A stretch of 56,400 nucleotides of DNA, from assembly GCF_003985125.1 (NCBI RefSeq), contig NZ_ML133593.1, positions 1-56,400 of the forward strand. Direction: 5' to 3'. Numbering within the stretch: position 1 is the first letter of the stretch; each line of letters begins with the position of its first letter. The DNA comes from Rhizobium phaseoli (lineage in GTDB: Bacteria > Pseudomonadota > Alphaproteobacteria > Rhizobiales > Rhizobiaceae). The position numbers and the translations under genes are program-made. Below, in pieces: positions 24,701-33,639 of the stretch. Below the pieces are notes generated by a model. The model saw only the letters and a program-made list of their open reading frames with translations, searched no databases and was not told the DNA's origin.

Positions 24701-27006
24701 GCGGCGCTGATGGTGTAGGGCGTGTCCTCGGTGCCTGCGACCAGCGTCGCTGCACTGCCGCTGAGGACGGGGGCGTCGTTGACTGCATCGAGCGTGAAGC
24801 TCTGGCTTGCCGGCACACTGCCGCCATGGCCGTCGATGACGGCGTAGCTGAGGCTGACCGGGCCGTTGTAGTTGGCGTCAGGCGTAAACGTCCAGGTGCC
24901 GTTATTGTTGTTGACCAGGGCGCCGTGATTGGCAGTCAGGCCGGCGACCGACAGCTGGTCGCCATCGACATCGCTGAAGCCGGCCAGCAGGTCGGCGGCG
25001 CTGATCGTATAGGGCGTGTCCTCGCTGCCGGCCGAAAGTGTCGCGGCACTGCCGCTGAGGACCGGGGCGTCGTTGACGGCATCCAGCGTGAAGCTCTGGC
25101 TTGCCGGCACACTGCCGCCATGGCCGTCGATGACGGCGTAGCTCAGGCTGACCGGGCCGTTGTAGTTGGCATCCGGCGTGAAGGTCCAGCTGCCGTCGTT
25201 GTTGTTGACCAGCGCGCCATGATTGGCGGTCAGGCCGGAGACCGACAGCGGATCGCCGTCGACATCGGTGAAGCCGGCCAGCAGATCGGCGGCGCTGATC
25301 GTGTAGGGCGTGTCCTCGGTGCCTGCGACGAGCGTCGCCGCATTGCCGCTGAGAGCCGGGGCGTCGTTGACGGCCGCCAGCGTGAAGGTCTGGGTTGCCG
25401 GCACACTGCCGCCATGGCCATCGATGACGGAGTAGCTGAGGCTGACCGCACCGTTGTAGTTGGCGTCAGGGGTGAAGGTCCAGGTGCCGTTGTTGTTGTC
25501 GACCAGGGCGCCATGATTGGCGGTCAGGCCGGAAACCGACAGCTGGTCGCCGTCGACATCGGTAAAGCCGGCCAGCAGGTCGGCGGCGCTGATCGTGTAG
25601 GGGGTGTCCTCGGTGCCTGCGACCAGCGTCGCTGCACTGCCGCTGAGGACGGGGGCGTCATTGACCGCAGCCAGCGTGAAGCTCTGCGTCGCCGGCACAC
25701 TGCCGCCATGGCCATCGACGACGGCGTAGCTGAGGCTGACCGGGCCGTTGTAGTTGGCGTCAGGCGTAAACGTCCAGGTGCCGTTGTTGTTGTTGACCAG
25801 GGCGCCGTGATTGGCGGTGAGGCCGGCGACCGACAGCTGGTCGCCGTCGACATCGCTGAAGCCGGCCAGCAGATCGGCGGCGCTGATGGTGTAGGGCGTG
25901 TCCTCGCTGCCGGCCGCCAGCGTCGCCGCACTGCCGCTGAGGACGGGGGCATCGTTGACCGCATCGAGCGTGAAGCTCTGGGTCGCCGGCACACTGCCGC
26001 CATGGCCGTCGATGACGGTGTAGCTGAGGCTGACCGGGCCGTTGTAGTTGGCGTCAGGCGTAAAGGTCCAGGTGCCGTTATTGTTGTTGACCAGGGCGCC
26101 GTGATTGGCAGTCAGGCCGGAGACCGACAGCTGGTCGCCGTCGACATCGGTAAAGCCGGCCAGCAGATCGGCGGCGCTGATCGTGTAGGGGGTGTCCTCG
26201 GTGCCGGCCGAAAGTGTCGCTGCATTGCCGCTGAGGACGGGGGCGTCGTTGACGGCCGCCAGCGTCAAGGTCTGGGTTGCCGGCACACTGCCGCCATGGC
26301 CGTCGGTGACGGTGTAGCTGAGGCTGACCGGGCCGTTGTAGTTGGCATCCGGGGTGAAGGTCCAGGTGCCGTTGTTGTTGTTGACCAGGGCGCCATGATT
26401 GGCGGTCAGGCCGGAAACCGACAGCTGGTCGCCATCGACATCGCTGAAGCCGGCCAGCAGGTCGGCGGTGCTGATCGTGTAGGGGGTGTCCTCGCTGCCT
26501 GCCAGCGTCGCGGCATTGCCGCTGAGGACCGGGGCGTCGTTGATGCCGTTGATCACAACCGTCAGCGTGCCGACGCTGAGCGTGCCGTTCGACATCTTGA
26601 TCGTGTACTGGATCGTGTCCTTGAAGGTTTCTCCCGCATCGAGCGCGTTGATCTGCGCGCTCAGACCGCCTGCGTCATAGTGGATCTTGTTGTCATTGCC
26701 GATCCAGAATGTTGCTCCCATCTGGCTGGTTTGGCTGAAGCTGATGCCCACGCCGTCCTGGATCAGCAGGTCCTTGTTGTAATCGACGAACGCCTTGTTG
26801 GTAACGGTGATCGCTGCCCCTCCGTCGTCGTTCTTGACGCCGTCATCCACCGAATAGATCGTCGTCTTCACGCCGCCGCCGCTTGCGGCCAGAACGTCGA
26901 ACGTGAACTGAAGGCTGCCGTCCTCGGTGCCGGATTGCGTCAGATCGGCTGCCGCGCCTGAATTCGAAAACGTGACGGTCGTGCCTGAAACTGTCGTAGT
27001 CGCCAT
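21787..27006 (-). CDS. giant secreted RTX protein with thirteen 98-residue cadherin-like repeats
   Basis: A 1739-residue protein expected to leave the cell by type I secretion and act as an adhesin or surface/biofilm protein. After a unique N-terminal part of about 150 residues come thirteen nearly identical 98-residue repeats (NDAPVLSG, EDTPYTIS, DVDGDQLSV, NGTWTFTPDANYNG, DGHGGSVPA), then a further cadherin-like domain, and a C-terminal RTX block of calcium-binding nonapeptides (GQAGNDTLNG, GGSGNDTLNG). There is no signal peptide, as is normal for type I substrates; the secretion signal should be in the last 60 residues. The ATG at 27006 has a strong GGGGGGAG ribosome site. No type I transporter genes are nearby. 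Confidence 0.92.
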   Translation of the reverse strand: MATTTVSGTTVTFSNSGAAADLTQSGTEDGSLQFTFDVLAASGGGVKTTIYSVDDGVKNDDGGAAITVTNKAFVDYNKDLLIQDGVGISFSQTSQMGATFWIGNDNKIHYDAGGLSAQINALDAGETFKDTIQYTIKMSNGTLSVGTLTVVINGINDAPVLSGNAATLAGSEDTPYTISTADLLAGFSDVDGDQLSVSGLTANHGALVNNNNGTWTFTPDANYNGPVSLSYTVTDGHGGSVPATQTLTLAAVNDAPVLSGNAATLSAGTEDTPYTISAADLLAGFTDVDGDQLSVSGLTANHGALVNNNNGTWTFTPDANYNGPVSLSYTVIDGHGGSVPATQSFTLDAVNDAPVLSGSAATLAAGSEDTPYTISAADLLAGFSDVDGDQLSVAGLTANHGALVNNNNGTWTFTPDANYNGPVSLSYAVVDGHGGSVPATQSFTLAAVNDAPVLSGSAATLVAGTEDTPYTISAADLLAGFTDVDGDQLSVSGLTANHGALVDNNNGTWTFTPDANYNGAVSLSYSVIDGHGGSVPATQTFTLAAVNDAPALSGNAATLVAGTEDTPYTISAADLLAGFTDVDGDPLSVSGLTANHGALVNNNDGSWTFTPDANYNGPVSLSYAVIDGHGGSVPASQSFTLDAVNDAPVLSGSAATLSAGSEDTPYTISAADLLAGFSDVDGDQLSVAGLTANHGALVNNNNGTWTFTPDANYNGPVSLSYAVIDGHGGSVPASQSFTLDAVNDAPVLSGSAATLVAGTEDTPYTISAADLLAGFSDVDGDQLSVAGLTANHGALVNNNDGTWTFTPDANYNGAVSLSYTVIDGHGGSVPATQSFTLDAVNDAPVLSGSAATLVAGTEDTPYTISAADLLAGFSDVDGDQLSVSGLTANHGALVDNNNGTWTFTPDANYNGAVSLSYSVIDGHGGSVPATQTFTLAAVNDAPALSGNAATLVAGTEDTPYTISAADLLAGFTDVDGDPLSVSGLTANHGALVNNNDGSWTFTPDANYNGPVSLSYAVIDGHGGSVPASQSFTLDAVNDAPVLSGSAATLSAGSEDTPYTISAADLLAGFSDVDGDQLSVAGLTANHGALVNNNNGTWTFTPDANYNGPVSLSYTVTDGHGGSVPATQTLTLAAVNDAPVLSGNAATLSAGTEDTPYTISAADLLAGFTDVDGDQLSVSGLTANHGALVNNNDGTWTFTPDANYNGPVSLSYSVIDGHGGSVPASQTFTLAAVNDAPVLSGSAATLAAGSEDTPYTISAADLLAGFSDVDGDQLSVSGLTANHGALVDNNDGTWTFTPDANYNGPVSLSYTVTDGNGGSLPASQSLTLAAVNDAPVLSGSAATLAAGSEDTPYTISAADLLAGFSDVDGDQLSVAGLTANHGALVNNNNGTWTFTPDANYNGPVSLSYTVIDGHGGNVPASQSLTLAAVNDAPTAVVLSNTVTSTPENGGVIKVADIAVTDVDSGNNVLSLSGSDSASFTILNGALYFNGGANFEAKAGYDVTVNVNDATVGGTPDASHNFHLGITDVLESDSDTSNDHDTDTATATTTNWGETNGVDIKVGNAADNTISGGNSGDTLYGQAGNDTLNGNNGADALYGQAGNDILIGSQGLDTLYGGSGNDTLNGSAEQDSLWGGSGNDTFVFTTGDSTSGAPDTIFDFHHGFDKIDVSGVDAYTANPNTPGDQAFAWSGTTATAHSAWYTESGGNTILHFDSNGDTNTDETTIVLTGTNLGLTSSDFIL
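22714..26546 (-). repeat. 13 x 294-bp tandem repeat inside the RTX gene
   Basis: The 98-residue protein repeats are encoded by 294-bp DNA units of very high identity. Two four-unit blocks offset by 1176 bp (around 23760-24340 and 24936-25516) are almost base-for-base identical. The array keeps one coding frame throughout. Confidence 0.9.
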
Positions 27007-27425
27007 TACAAACTCCCCCCAGTGATACTGCGAACGACGGAGATGTTCGCCGCCAATCGTTATTGTTACGCGGGCGCGCCCACGCGTCCCCCGACGCAAT
27101 CGCGTGATAAACATGCCAGTCTGGAAGGTATATTATATTTTTACCAACTGTAAGTCATGAAATACATATAATGCCGTCAACTATACAATAGAGTTAATTT
27201 GCTTGTGGATATATTGATCCACCAATGCATGCGATTACTTGTGCGTGCAATAACGTCAACCTGCACTTGGTTCCGCAGCGCGGCTCAACTCTTGGAGGAT
27301 GTAAACGGGGAAGGATGCGAGGGTCTGGGGGACTATCCGTGTCGACGCGGCGATGGGCGCTGGACGATCGAAACACCACTACCTAAAAGGGATGAGGCCC
27401 ATTCCACCTCTTGCAGGAGAAGAAA
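27007..27425. other. divergent promoter region of the RTX gene and GFA gene
   Basis: No gene is seen. The part at 27115-27250 is much more AT-rich than its surroundings, as expected for a regulated promoter. I found no clear operator. Confidence 0.45.
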
Positions 27426-27926
27426 ATGAAACGCATCGAGGGAGACGTGAGCGGCGGCTGCCAGTGCGGCGCCGTGCGCTACCACGCAAGCGTCATGTTC
27501 GACAATTCACATCTCTGCCATTGCCGCATGTGTCAGAAAGCTTCGGGCAGCATCTTTGCCGCGCTCGTCGCCGCGCCCGATGATGCGCTCACCTGGACAC
27601 GCGGCAAGCCGAGCGTGTGGAAAAGCTCGGAGCTGGTCGAGCGCGGCTTCTGCGCCAATTGCGGCACGCCGTTGTTTTTCCATCACCTCGAAAACGGCCG
27701 CACCAACCTGATGATCGGTTCGCTCGACGATCCCAACGCCTTCCCGCCGCTGGCCAATACCTGCACCGAGAACATGGTGACCTGGTTTGAGACGATCACG
27801 GGACTGGAAAATACCGGGGCGACCGAAACCAACGGCGCCGATTGGGCCGCGGCGATCAAGGCGAGCAACAACCAGCACCCCGATCACGATACCGCTTCCT
27901 GGGCGGTGCGGGGGCGTGACGGCTGA
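27426..27926 (+). CDS. GFA-family zinc-binding protein
   Basis: A 166-residue protein of the glutathione-dependent formaldehyde-activating (GFA/CENP-V) fold. It shows the three Cys groups GGCQCGAVRY, CHCRMCQKASG and FCANCGTPLFF that bind structural and catalytic zinc. The ATG at 27426 follows GGAG at 8 nt. Most GFA-fold proteins have unknown substrates, so an S-hydroxymethyl-glutathione role is not established. A second GFA gene lies at 45250. Confidence 0.88.
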   Translation: MKRIEGDVSGGCQCGAVRYHASVMFDNSHLCHCRMCQKASGSIFAALVAAPDDALTWTRGKPSVWKSSELVERGFCANCGTPLFFHHLENGRTNLMIGSLDDPNAFPPLANTCTENMVTWFETITGLENTGATETNGADWAAAIKASNNQHPDHDTASWAVRGRDG

Positions 27927-28177
27927 ATTCCGAAGGCCGCTGCCGCCGCGGCGTGTCATTGTCCGCGTTTGCTCGGGCCTGCAGTGACACGTTGCTTCGA
28001 TGGCCGGCGGAACAGGCTCGCCGGCATGCCCTCTATCTATTCGCGCACGCATACGCTGGTCAGGCGGCTGACAGGCGCTAGATTAGCGGGGCAGGGAACT
28101 CGCGGGTGGTAACGGCGTTCCCTGGATATCTTGTTCCGCTCGGTTGTCGGCGACATCCCAGCCTCTTTCAGGTCCGT

Positions 28178-29950
28178 ATGACGACACAGCAGATCATCGC
28201 ATTTTCTGTCATCGGGCTGATGATGGCAGTCTTCATCTGGGATCGCTTCCGCTACGATGTCGTTGCCTGTTGCGCGCTCGTTCTGGCGGTCGCGACGGGA
28301 ATCGTCCCACCGGAAAAAGCCTTCTCCGGCTTTTCGGACGACATCGTCATCATCGTTGGCAGCGCCCTGATCGTGAGCGCGGGCGTGGCCCGGTCGGGCA
28401 TCGTCGATGCCGCCATCAAGCGATTTTTCCCAAACCTCAACACGTTTCCCACCCAGCTCGCGCTGCTGACGATCGTCGTGGCGTTGCTGTCTGCCTTCAT
28501 CAAGAATATCGGCGCGCTCGCCATCATGATGCCGGTCGCCTTTCAGTTCGCCAGGAAATCCGGCGCTTCTCCCTCGAAATACCTGATGCCGATGTCATTC
28601 GCCGCCCTGCTCGGCGGACTGATGACGCAGGTCGGCACGTCCCCGAACATCGTCGTATCCCGGCTGCGGGAGGAGATGACGGGAACGTCCTTCACCATGT
28701 TCGACTTCACGCCGATCGGCGCAATCCTGACGGTGGTTGGCATCACCTTTCTCTTGTTCTTCCACTGGTTGGTGCCAAGCCGCACCAAGCAGGACCACGC
28801 CATCGAAGATGTCGTGGAGATCAAGAATTACACCAGCGAAGTCGCAATCACCGGCCAGTCGACGCTGCTCGAGCGGGCATTGAGCGACCTGGTGAAAGCA
28901 GGCGATGGCGAGGTCATCGCCACGGCCGTGCTGCGCGGCGGCACCAGGATGGCGCCCTTTCCTGATCTCACGCTCCGCTTGGACGATATTGTGATGCTGG
29001 AAGGTCCCTCGGCGGCGATGGACCGCATCGTATCACAAGGCAAATTGAAGCTGTCCGGCAAGCCGCTGACGAAAGAGGGCCAGCCGGACACTCATATTAT
29101 TTCGCTCGAGGCGATCGTCAGCCAGGACTCGTCCCTCGCCGGTCTTTCTGCCAAGGAGCTGGCGCTTTCCTACACGCGCGGGGTCAACATTCTGGCGATC
29201 AGCCGGCGCGGGGAGCGCCTCAAGGAACGGTTGGGCAGCTTGACCCTCGGCGTCGGCGATGTCCTCCTTCTGCAGGGCAGCCGGGCAAGCCTGGCCGCGC
29301 TTCTGCAGGATTTTGGCCTGTTGCCGCTCGCTCAGCGCGAGGTGATGCTCGGCACCCGGCGCCGCGCCTTCATTCCGCTTCTGATGCTGGCGCTCGCCAT
29401 GGCAACGACCGCCGTCGGCCTGGCGCCGGTTGCCGTGGCCTTCTTTGCAGCGGCGCTGGGCATGGTTGTCTTCCGGGCCATTCCGCTGACGGATATCTAT
29501 AAAGCGGTCGACGGGCCGATCCTGGTCATGCTCGCCGCCCTTATTCCCGTCTCGGATTCCTTGCGCACCTCCGGCGGCAGCGACCTGATTGCCGGCTGGC
29601 TGGGTGCGGTGGCGATGAATCTGCCGGTATGGGCTGCGCTCGGCCTGATCCTGGTCAGCGCCATGGCTGTTACACCCTTCCTCAACAATGCCGCGACCGT
29701 TCTCGTCATGGCGCCGATCGCCGCCAGTTTTGCAACCGGTCTCGGCTTCAGGCCGGAAGCCTTCCTGATGGCCGTGGCAATTGGCGCGGGCTGCGACTTC
29801 CTGACCCCGGTCGGCCATCAATGCAACACGCTTGTCTTCGGCCCCGGCGGTTACAAATTCTCCGATTACCCACGTCTCGGCCTGCCGCTGTCGGCATTGA
29901 TCATCCTGGTCAGCGTGCCCGCGCTGCTCTTCGTCTGGCCGGTGAAATAG
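28178..29950 (+). CDS. SLC13-type anion permease with two TrkA-C domains
   Basis: A 590-residue inner-membrane transporter of the DASS/SLC13 class (dicarboxylate or sulfate with Na+). Membrane helices at both ends flank a large cytosolic part (about 210-390) with two TrkA-C ligand-binding domains (TRMAPFPDLTLRLDDIVML and LGSLTLGVGDVLLLQG). The SNT-like signature motifs GTSPNIVVS and FLNNAATVLVMAP, followed by GHQCNTLVFGPG, fit the family. I chose the ATG at 28178, where the first helix begins close to the start. The substrate is unknown. It is alone in its operon. Confidence 0.87.
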   Translation: MTTQQIIAFSVIGLMMAVFIWDRFRYDVVACCALVLAVATGIVPPEKAFSGFSDDIVIIVGSALIVSAGVARSGIVDAAIKRFFPNLNTFPTQLALLTIVVALLSAFIKNIGALAIMMPVAFQFARKSGASPSKYLMPMSFAALLGGLMTQVGTSPNIVVSRLREEMTGTSFTMFDFTPIGAILTVVGITFLLFFHWLVPSRTKQDHAIEDVVEIKNYTSEVAITGQSTLLERALSDLVKAGDGEVIATAVLRGGTRMAPFPDLTLRLDDIVMLEGPSAAMDRIVSQGKLKLSGKPLTKEGQPDTHIISLEAIVSQDSSLAGLSAKELALSYTRGVNILAISRRGERLKERLGSLTLGVGDVLLLQGSRASLAALLQDFGLLPLAQREVMLGTRRRAFIPLLMLALAMATTAVGLAPVAVAFFAAALGMVVFRAIPLTDIYKAVDGPILVMLAALIPVSDSLRTSGGSDLIAGWLGAVAMNLPVWAALGLILVSAMAVTPFLNNAATVLVMAPIAASFATGLGFRPEAFLMAVAIGAGCDFLTPVGHQCNTLVFGPGGYKFSDYPRLGLPLSALIILVSVPALLFVWPVK

Positions 29951-30089
29951 ACCGCTGGGACGGCAGCCGCGGGGACGGATTTGGATCCGATTGCCGCCTT
30001 CCCCGGTCAAACCGAAGGGCTGGCATCCCTAGCCAGGATAAGGCGAGATCCTGCTCCGGCAGAATGCTTCAATCTAACCCGGAACGGCT

Positions 30090-30617
30090 CTAACGCTGGG
30101 CAGCGGGGGATGGGATTGTCAGGCTCAGGACACGAGAGACGGCTTGCTCTACCGACATGGCAGAGGTGTCTAAAATCTCGCATCCACGCGCTCGCGCCTC
30201 CTCTCTGAGATAATTCGCCCAGTTCATCATCTCGGGATTGGCGAGTTCGGGCTGTCGCCGGTCGACAATCAGCCGAGTTGCTCTTGTGCTATCATTGCAG
30301 TCGACAAGTATCGGAACATAGTCCTGCCAAGCTGCGGCGACCGCCCCTTCAGCCAAGAACGAAAGCCGTGTCTGGCCTTCAAAGACGATCCTTCGTCCTG
30401 TCTTGGTAATTTCGGCGATCCTCTTCATCCATTCGACCGTCTTGGCAAACTGCCAGGCTTCCCCTGATCCGTACTCCCTTATCATCTCCTCAGCGCTCGG
30501 CACGCCTATCGTGTCAAAGAAGAGAACATCCGTATTGTCGGGAGAGCGCTCGGCGATTGCCTGAGCGATGGTTGTTTTGCCGGAACCAGACGCTCCAATC
30601 AATATAACTGCGGGCAT
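30090..30617 (-). CDS. P-loop nucleoside/nucleotide kinase-like ATPase
   Basis: A 175-residue protein with a Walker A loop GASGSGKT at 8-15, a likely lid region around RATRLIVDRRQ and no other domain. The size and layout match small AAA/kinase proteins such as adenylate-kinase-like or shikimate-kinase-like enzymes. The substrate is unknown. It is flanked by the SLC13 gene (convergent) and the SulP operon on the same strand. Confidence 0.75.
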   Translation of the reverse strand: MPAVILIGASGSGKTTIAQAIAERSPDNTDVLFFDTIGVPSAEEMIREYGSGEAWQFAKTVEWMKRIAEITKTGRRIVFEGQTRLSFLAEGAVAAAWQDYVPILVDCNDSTRATRLIVDRRQPELANPEMMNWANYLREEARARGCEILDTSAMSVEQAVSRVLSLTIPSPAAQR

Positions 30618-30784
30618 GGTGTCCTCGATAACTTCTAGACGGCTGTCGATGTCCTATCATCACATTGAGAGACTTGAAGATCGCTCGAGCATGGGATGCC
30701 GCGGTCGGAAAGAGCTGGTGGATGCCCGGTCTGGCCGATCCTGCACTCAAACCGCTTGTTTGAAAACGCATGGACAGGAAGCGC

Positions 30785-30810
30785 CCGGGGAGGGCGTTTG
30801 CCCTCCCCGG
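30785..30810 (-). terminator. hairpin after the SulP gene
   Basis: A perfect 11-bp stem CCGGGGAGGGC / GCCCTCCCCGG with a GTTT loop, 7 nt past the stop at 30817. No U-run follows. Confidence 0.6.
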
Positions 30811-30816
30811 ATTTGA

Positions 30817-32346
30817 TCAGGCGACCTCGGTCGCGAAACGCTGAAACAGCGGTTTCAGGCGGGGGTGGCGTGCGGCCGGCGGCGGATGAATTTCGATCGC
30901 CCGGCCGGACTTCGCCTCGCGTCGCAGCCATTCGCTGATGGTTTCGGCGCTGGTGTGATCCATGTAATGGAGGTCCTCGCCGACAATCTTGACCTTGCGG
31001 CCCTCGGGCAGCTGCTCGAGCGTGTTGAGCAGAATGGGCACATCCTTGCAGGTGGCTGCGCCGCCGAGCCGGAGATGGATCTCCTCGTCGATCTCCGCGT
31101 GCCTGATCGCGAGTTTTCGCCTGAGGTAGGGCACGATCTCGATGAGCGACAGCGCCAGGCCCAGCGCGACGCCGACCAGCAGGTCCTGCAGGACGACCAT
31201 GGCAACGGTCGCCGCCCAGATGCCGACCGGAACCAGTCCATGATGCTCGAACAGGTGGCGGACATGGCGCAGGCTGATCAACCGCCATCCGGTGACGAGC
31301 AGGACTGCGGCGAGGGCCGACAAAGGCACCAGGGTCAACAGGCTTGGCGCCAGCGCCACCAGGCCCAGTATCCAGGTACCGTGCAGGATGGCGGAGGCCC
31401 GCGTGCGCGCGCCGGCCTGAATGTTGGCCGAGGAACGGACGATGACGCCGGTGATCGGCAATCCGCCGAGCAGGCCGCAGAGGCCGTTGCCGACGCCCTG
31501 GGCAAACAGCTCCTTGTTGAACCCGGTGCGCACGCCGTCATGCATCCGGTCGACGGCGGCGGCCGAAAGAAGCGTTTCGGCACTCGCGATGACGGCAATC
31601 ATCACCGCCATGAGAATGACGCCGGGCTCCAGCAAGCGGGCGAAGTTTTCCGCGGTCGGCAGTGTGATGCTGTCGACGAGCGAGGCGGGGACCTCGACAC
31701 GCGCGATCGGCAGCTGCAACGCGGCGGCAAGGACCGTCGCCGCGGCGACTCCGACCAGCGCTCCCGGAACCAGCGCAAGGGATTTCGGGCGGCACTTCTC
31801 CCAGCACACCATGGCCAGGAGAGATATGAGCCCGATCTTCAGGGCGGTTGCCTCGCTCGTCAGGCCAGTCCCCCAGAGACGGGCGAAACTGTCCTCGATC
31901 GCCGCGACGTTCTCCATGCCGCCGGCAGCAGGCTTGGCATCCATCAGTACATGAATCTGCCCCAGGATGATCAGGATTCCGATACCGGCGAGCATGCCGT
32001 GAACGACGGCCGGCGAGATCGCCCGGAACCAGGAGCCGACCCGCAGGAACCCGCCGGCGATCTGCAGGAAACCGACGGCGATCAGGACGGGAGCGAGCAT
32101 GGCGACGCCATAGTCCTCGACGAAGCCGAAGACGATGACGGCAAGTCCGGCTGCCGGTCCGGAGACCTGCAGCGGCGAGCCCGACAGGAAGCCGACGACG
32201 ATGCCGCCGATGATCCCGGAGATCAGGCCCATCGAGGCCGGCACGCCGGAGGCGATTGCGATCCCCAGGCACAGTGGAATGGCGACGAGGAAGACGACCA
32301 GCGAGGAGGCGAGGTCGCGCGAAAAACTGGAGCTCACTGCTGTCAT
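30817..32346 (-). CDS. SulP-family anion transporter with STAS domain (bicarbonate/sulfate)
   Basis: A 509-residue inner-membrane carrier. It shows the SulP landmarks near the first helices (VAIPLCLGIAIASGVPASMGLISGIIGGIVVG) and ends with a cytosolic STAS domain (about 430-509). It starts 4 nt after the stop of the beta-carbonic anhydrase gene, so the two are translated together. That pairing is known for bicarbonate-handling SulP proteins; sulfate is the alternative. I chose the ATG at 32346 (MTAVSSSFSRDL) because the 56 upstream codons in the same frame overlap the anhydrase gene and are not protein-like. Confidence 0.88.
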   Translation of the reverse strand: MTAVSSSFSRDLASSLVVFLVAIPLCLGIAIASGVPASMGLISGIIGGIVVGFLSGSPLQVSGPAAGLAVIVFGFVEDYGVAMLAPVLIAVGFLQIAGGFLRVGSWFRAISPAVVHGMLAGIGILIILGQIHVLMDAKPAAGGMENVAAIEDSFARLWGTGLTSEATALKIGLISLLAMVCWEKCRPKSLALVPGALVGVAAATVLAAALQLPIARVEVPASLVDSITLPTAENFARLLEPGVILMAVMIAVIASAETLLSAAAVDRMHDGVRTGFNKELFAQGVGNGLCGLLGGLPITGVIVRSSANIQAGARTRASAILHGTWILGLVALAPSLLTLVPLSALAAVLLVTGWRLISLRHVRHLFEHHGLVPVGIWAATVAMVVLQDLLVGVALGLALSLIEIVPYLRRKLAIRHAEIDEEIHLRLGGAATCKDVPILLNTLEQLPEGRKVKIVGEDLHYMDHTSAETISEWLRREAKSGRAIEIHPPPAARHPRLKPLFQRFATEVA

Positions 32347-32350
32347 GGCG

Positions 32351-33055
32351 TTACTCCGCGGCAAGCGTTGCTGCGATTTGCGCCATGACATGCGGCCGAT
32401 CGCGGCCGGTGATCGCAACCGGCAGCGGCTCTCCCTCCTGCGGCACCATGAAGGTCGCTGTTGCCCCGTCATAGACCTGGACTTCGCCAGTCTCGATGTC
32501 GAAGAACCAGCCATGCAGGGTGATCTCGCTGGTGGCGAGTTTCGCGGCCACGGAAGGATGCGTCTTCAGGTGATCGAGCTGAACGACGACGTTTTCCATC
32601 GCCACGGCGCGCACGCGATCACTTTCGGAAAGATCGTCCGGATAGGCCCGGCAGACGATCGAATAGGCGGCATGGCTGTGGCGCAGCCAGGCTGCGACAT
32701 TCGGCATCGGCTGCAGCAGCTCCGGAGTGCACAGGCCCTTCATTGCGCCGCAATCCGAATGGCCGCAGACGACGATGTCGCTGACGCCGAGCGCCAGGAT
32801 CGCATATTCGATGGCGGATGAAACCCCGCCATTGAGCGTCGAGAACGGCGGCACGATGTTGCCGGCATTGCGGCAGACGAAGAGATCGCCCGGACCGGCC
32901 TGCGTGATGGTTTCGGGCATCACCCGGCTGTCGGCGCAGGATATCATCAGAGCCTGTGGTTGCTGGCCTTCCCTCGCCAGCTTGCGGTAAAGCGCCGACT
33001 GGTTGGGAAAAACCGCGCCGCGAAAACTGGAGATACCTTTCAGGAGATCACCCAT
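32351..33055 (-). CDS. beta-class carbonic anhydrase
   Basis: A 234-residue enzyme that interconverts carbon dioxide and bicarbonate. The zinc ligands are visible: C40 and D42 in SCADSR, H99 and C102 in GHSDCG. The D42-R44 dyad typical of beta enzymes is present. It is upstream of and coupled to the SulP gene, and probably feeds or uses bicarbonate moved by that carrier. The ATG at 33055 is at the usual family start. Confidence 0.93.
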   Translation of the reverse strand: MGDLLKGISSFRGAVFPNQSALYRKLAREGQQPQALMISCADSRVMPETITQAGPGDLFVCRNAGNIVPPFSTLNGGVSSAIEYAILALGVSDIVVCGHSDCGAMKGLCTPELLQPMPNVAAWLRHSHAAYSIVCRAYPDDLSESDRVRAVAMENVVVQLDHLKTHPSVAAKLATSEITLHGWFFDIETGEVQVYDGATATFMVPQEGEPLPVAITGRDRPHVMAQIAATLAAE

Positions 33056-33331
33056 TGTTCGGATCCTCTTTCTGGCCGGACGTCGGACTGGCAGGAGGAG
33101 TGTCTCTTGTCCGGCGGGTTACAGAAGCGATTCGTTCGCAGGTGCGAAAAGAACAGCAAAGAGTGTGCGGTGCAACCAGCCGCTGCGAGATCGTGATCAA
33201 CAACACGTGAGGAGGGTACCGAGATCCGACGAGGGCTGGCCATTCTTCCGGCTGGAACGCAAGGTGAGCAATGCGTCCTCACGTCGGCCACAGGCGATCT
33301 TTGCCTTCGCCCGGAAACTGACGCCGTGAAA

Positions 33332-33448
33332 ATGTGGAGGCAACGGGGGATCGGGGCGCTCGCAATCGTCGGGATAGGGGCGTCGGCTATCACCTTCATC
33401 GTCACAAAGTTCGGCGCCGCGATGATTGCCTGGGCAACCAGCCGGTGA
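33332..33448 (+). CDS. 38-residue predicted membrane microprotein
   Basis: A 38-codon frame from an ATG, with a basic N-terminus (MWRQR) and one hydrophobic segment (GALAIVGIGASAITFIVTKF). There is no good ribosome site. The hydrophobic helix and ATG start make it a candidate only. Confidence 0.35.
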   Translation: MWRQRGIGALAIVGIGASAITFIVTKFGAAMIAWATSR

Positions 33449-33480
33449 CTGATCATTACTGGTGCAAGGGTTCAGGATAA

Positions 33481-33507
33481 TAAAAAAGCCCCACCAGAGG
33501 GCGGGGC
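33481..33507 (-). terminator. minus-strand intrinsic terminator
   Basis: GCCCC-A-CC / GG-C-GGGGC stem with one mismatch, followed on the minus strand by TTTTTTATT. No annotated gene ends here, so it probably ends an unannotated transcript starting to its right. Confidence 0.7.
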
Positions 33508-33639
33508 AATTGAGTTTTACCGTACATCCGGCACCGCGAACCGAGGGGCACGCGGCGTAAAGAAGGATGACATAGTTCTCAAAATGATCAATTCACCTTA
33601 ACTTATTAATTCAACTGCTGATCGCATTTAAGGCTGCAA

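Noticed and set aside
22768..26961. 1397-codon plus-strand frame opposite the RTX gene
   Set aside because: It stays open only because the 294-bp repeat has no stop in that frame. The minus-strand reading shows cadherin-like and RTX motifs and a strong ribosome site.
30865..32388. 507-codon plus-strand frame opposite the SulP gene
   Set aside because: Residue content is very polar and Gln/Asp-rich with no domain; the minus strand encodes a clear transporter.
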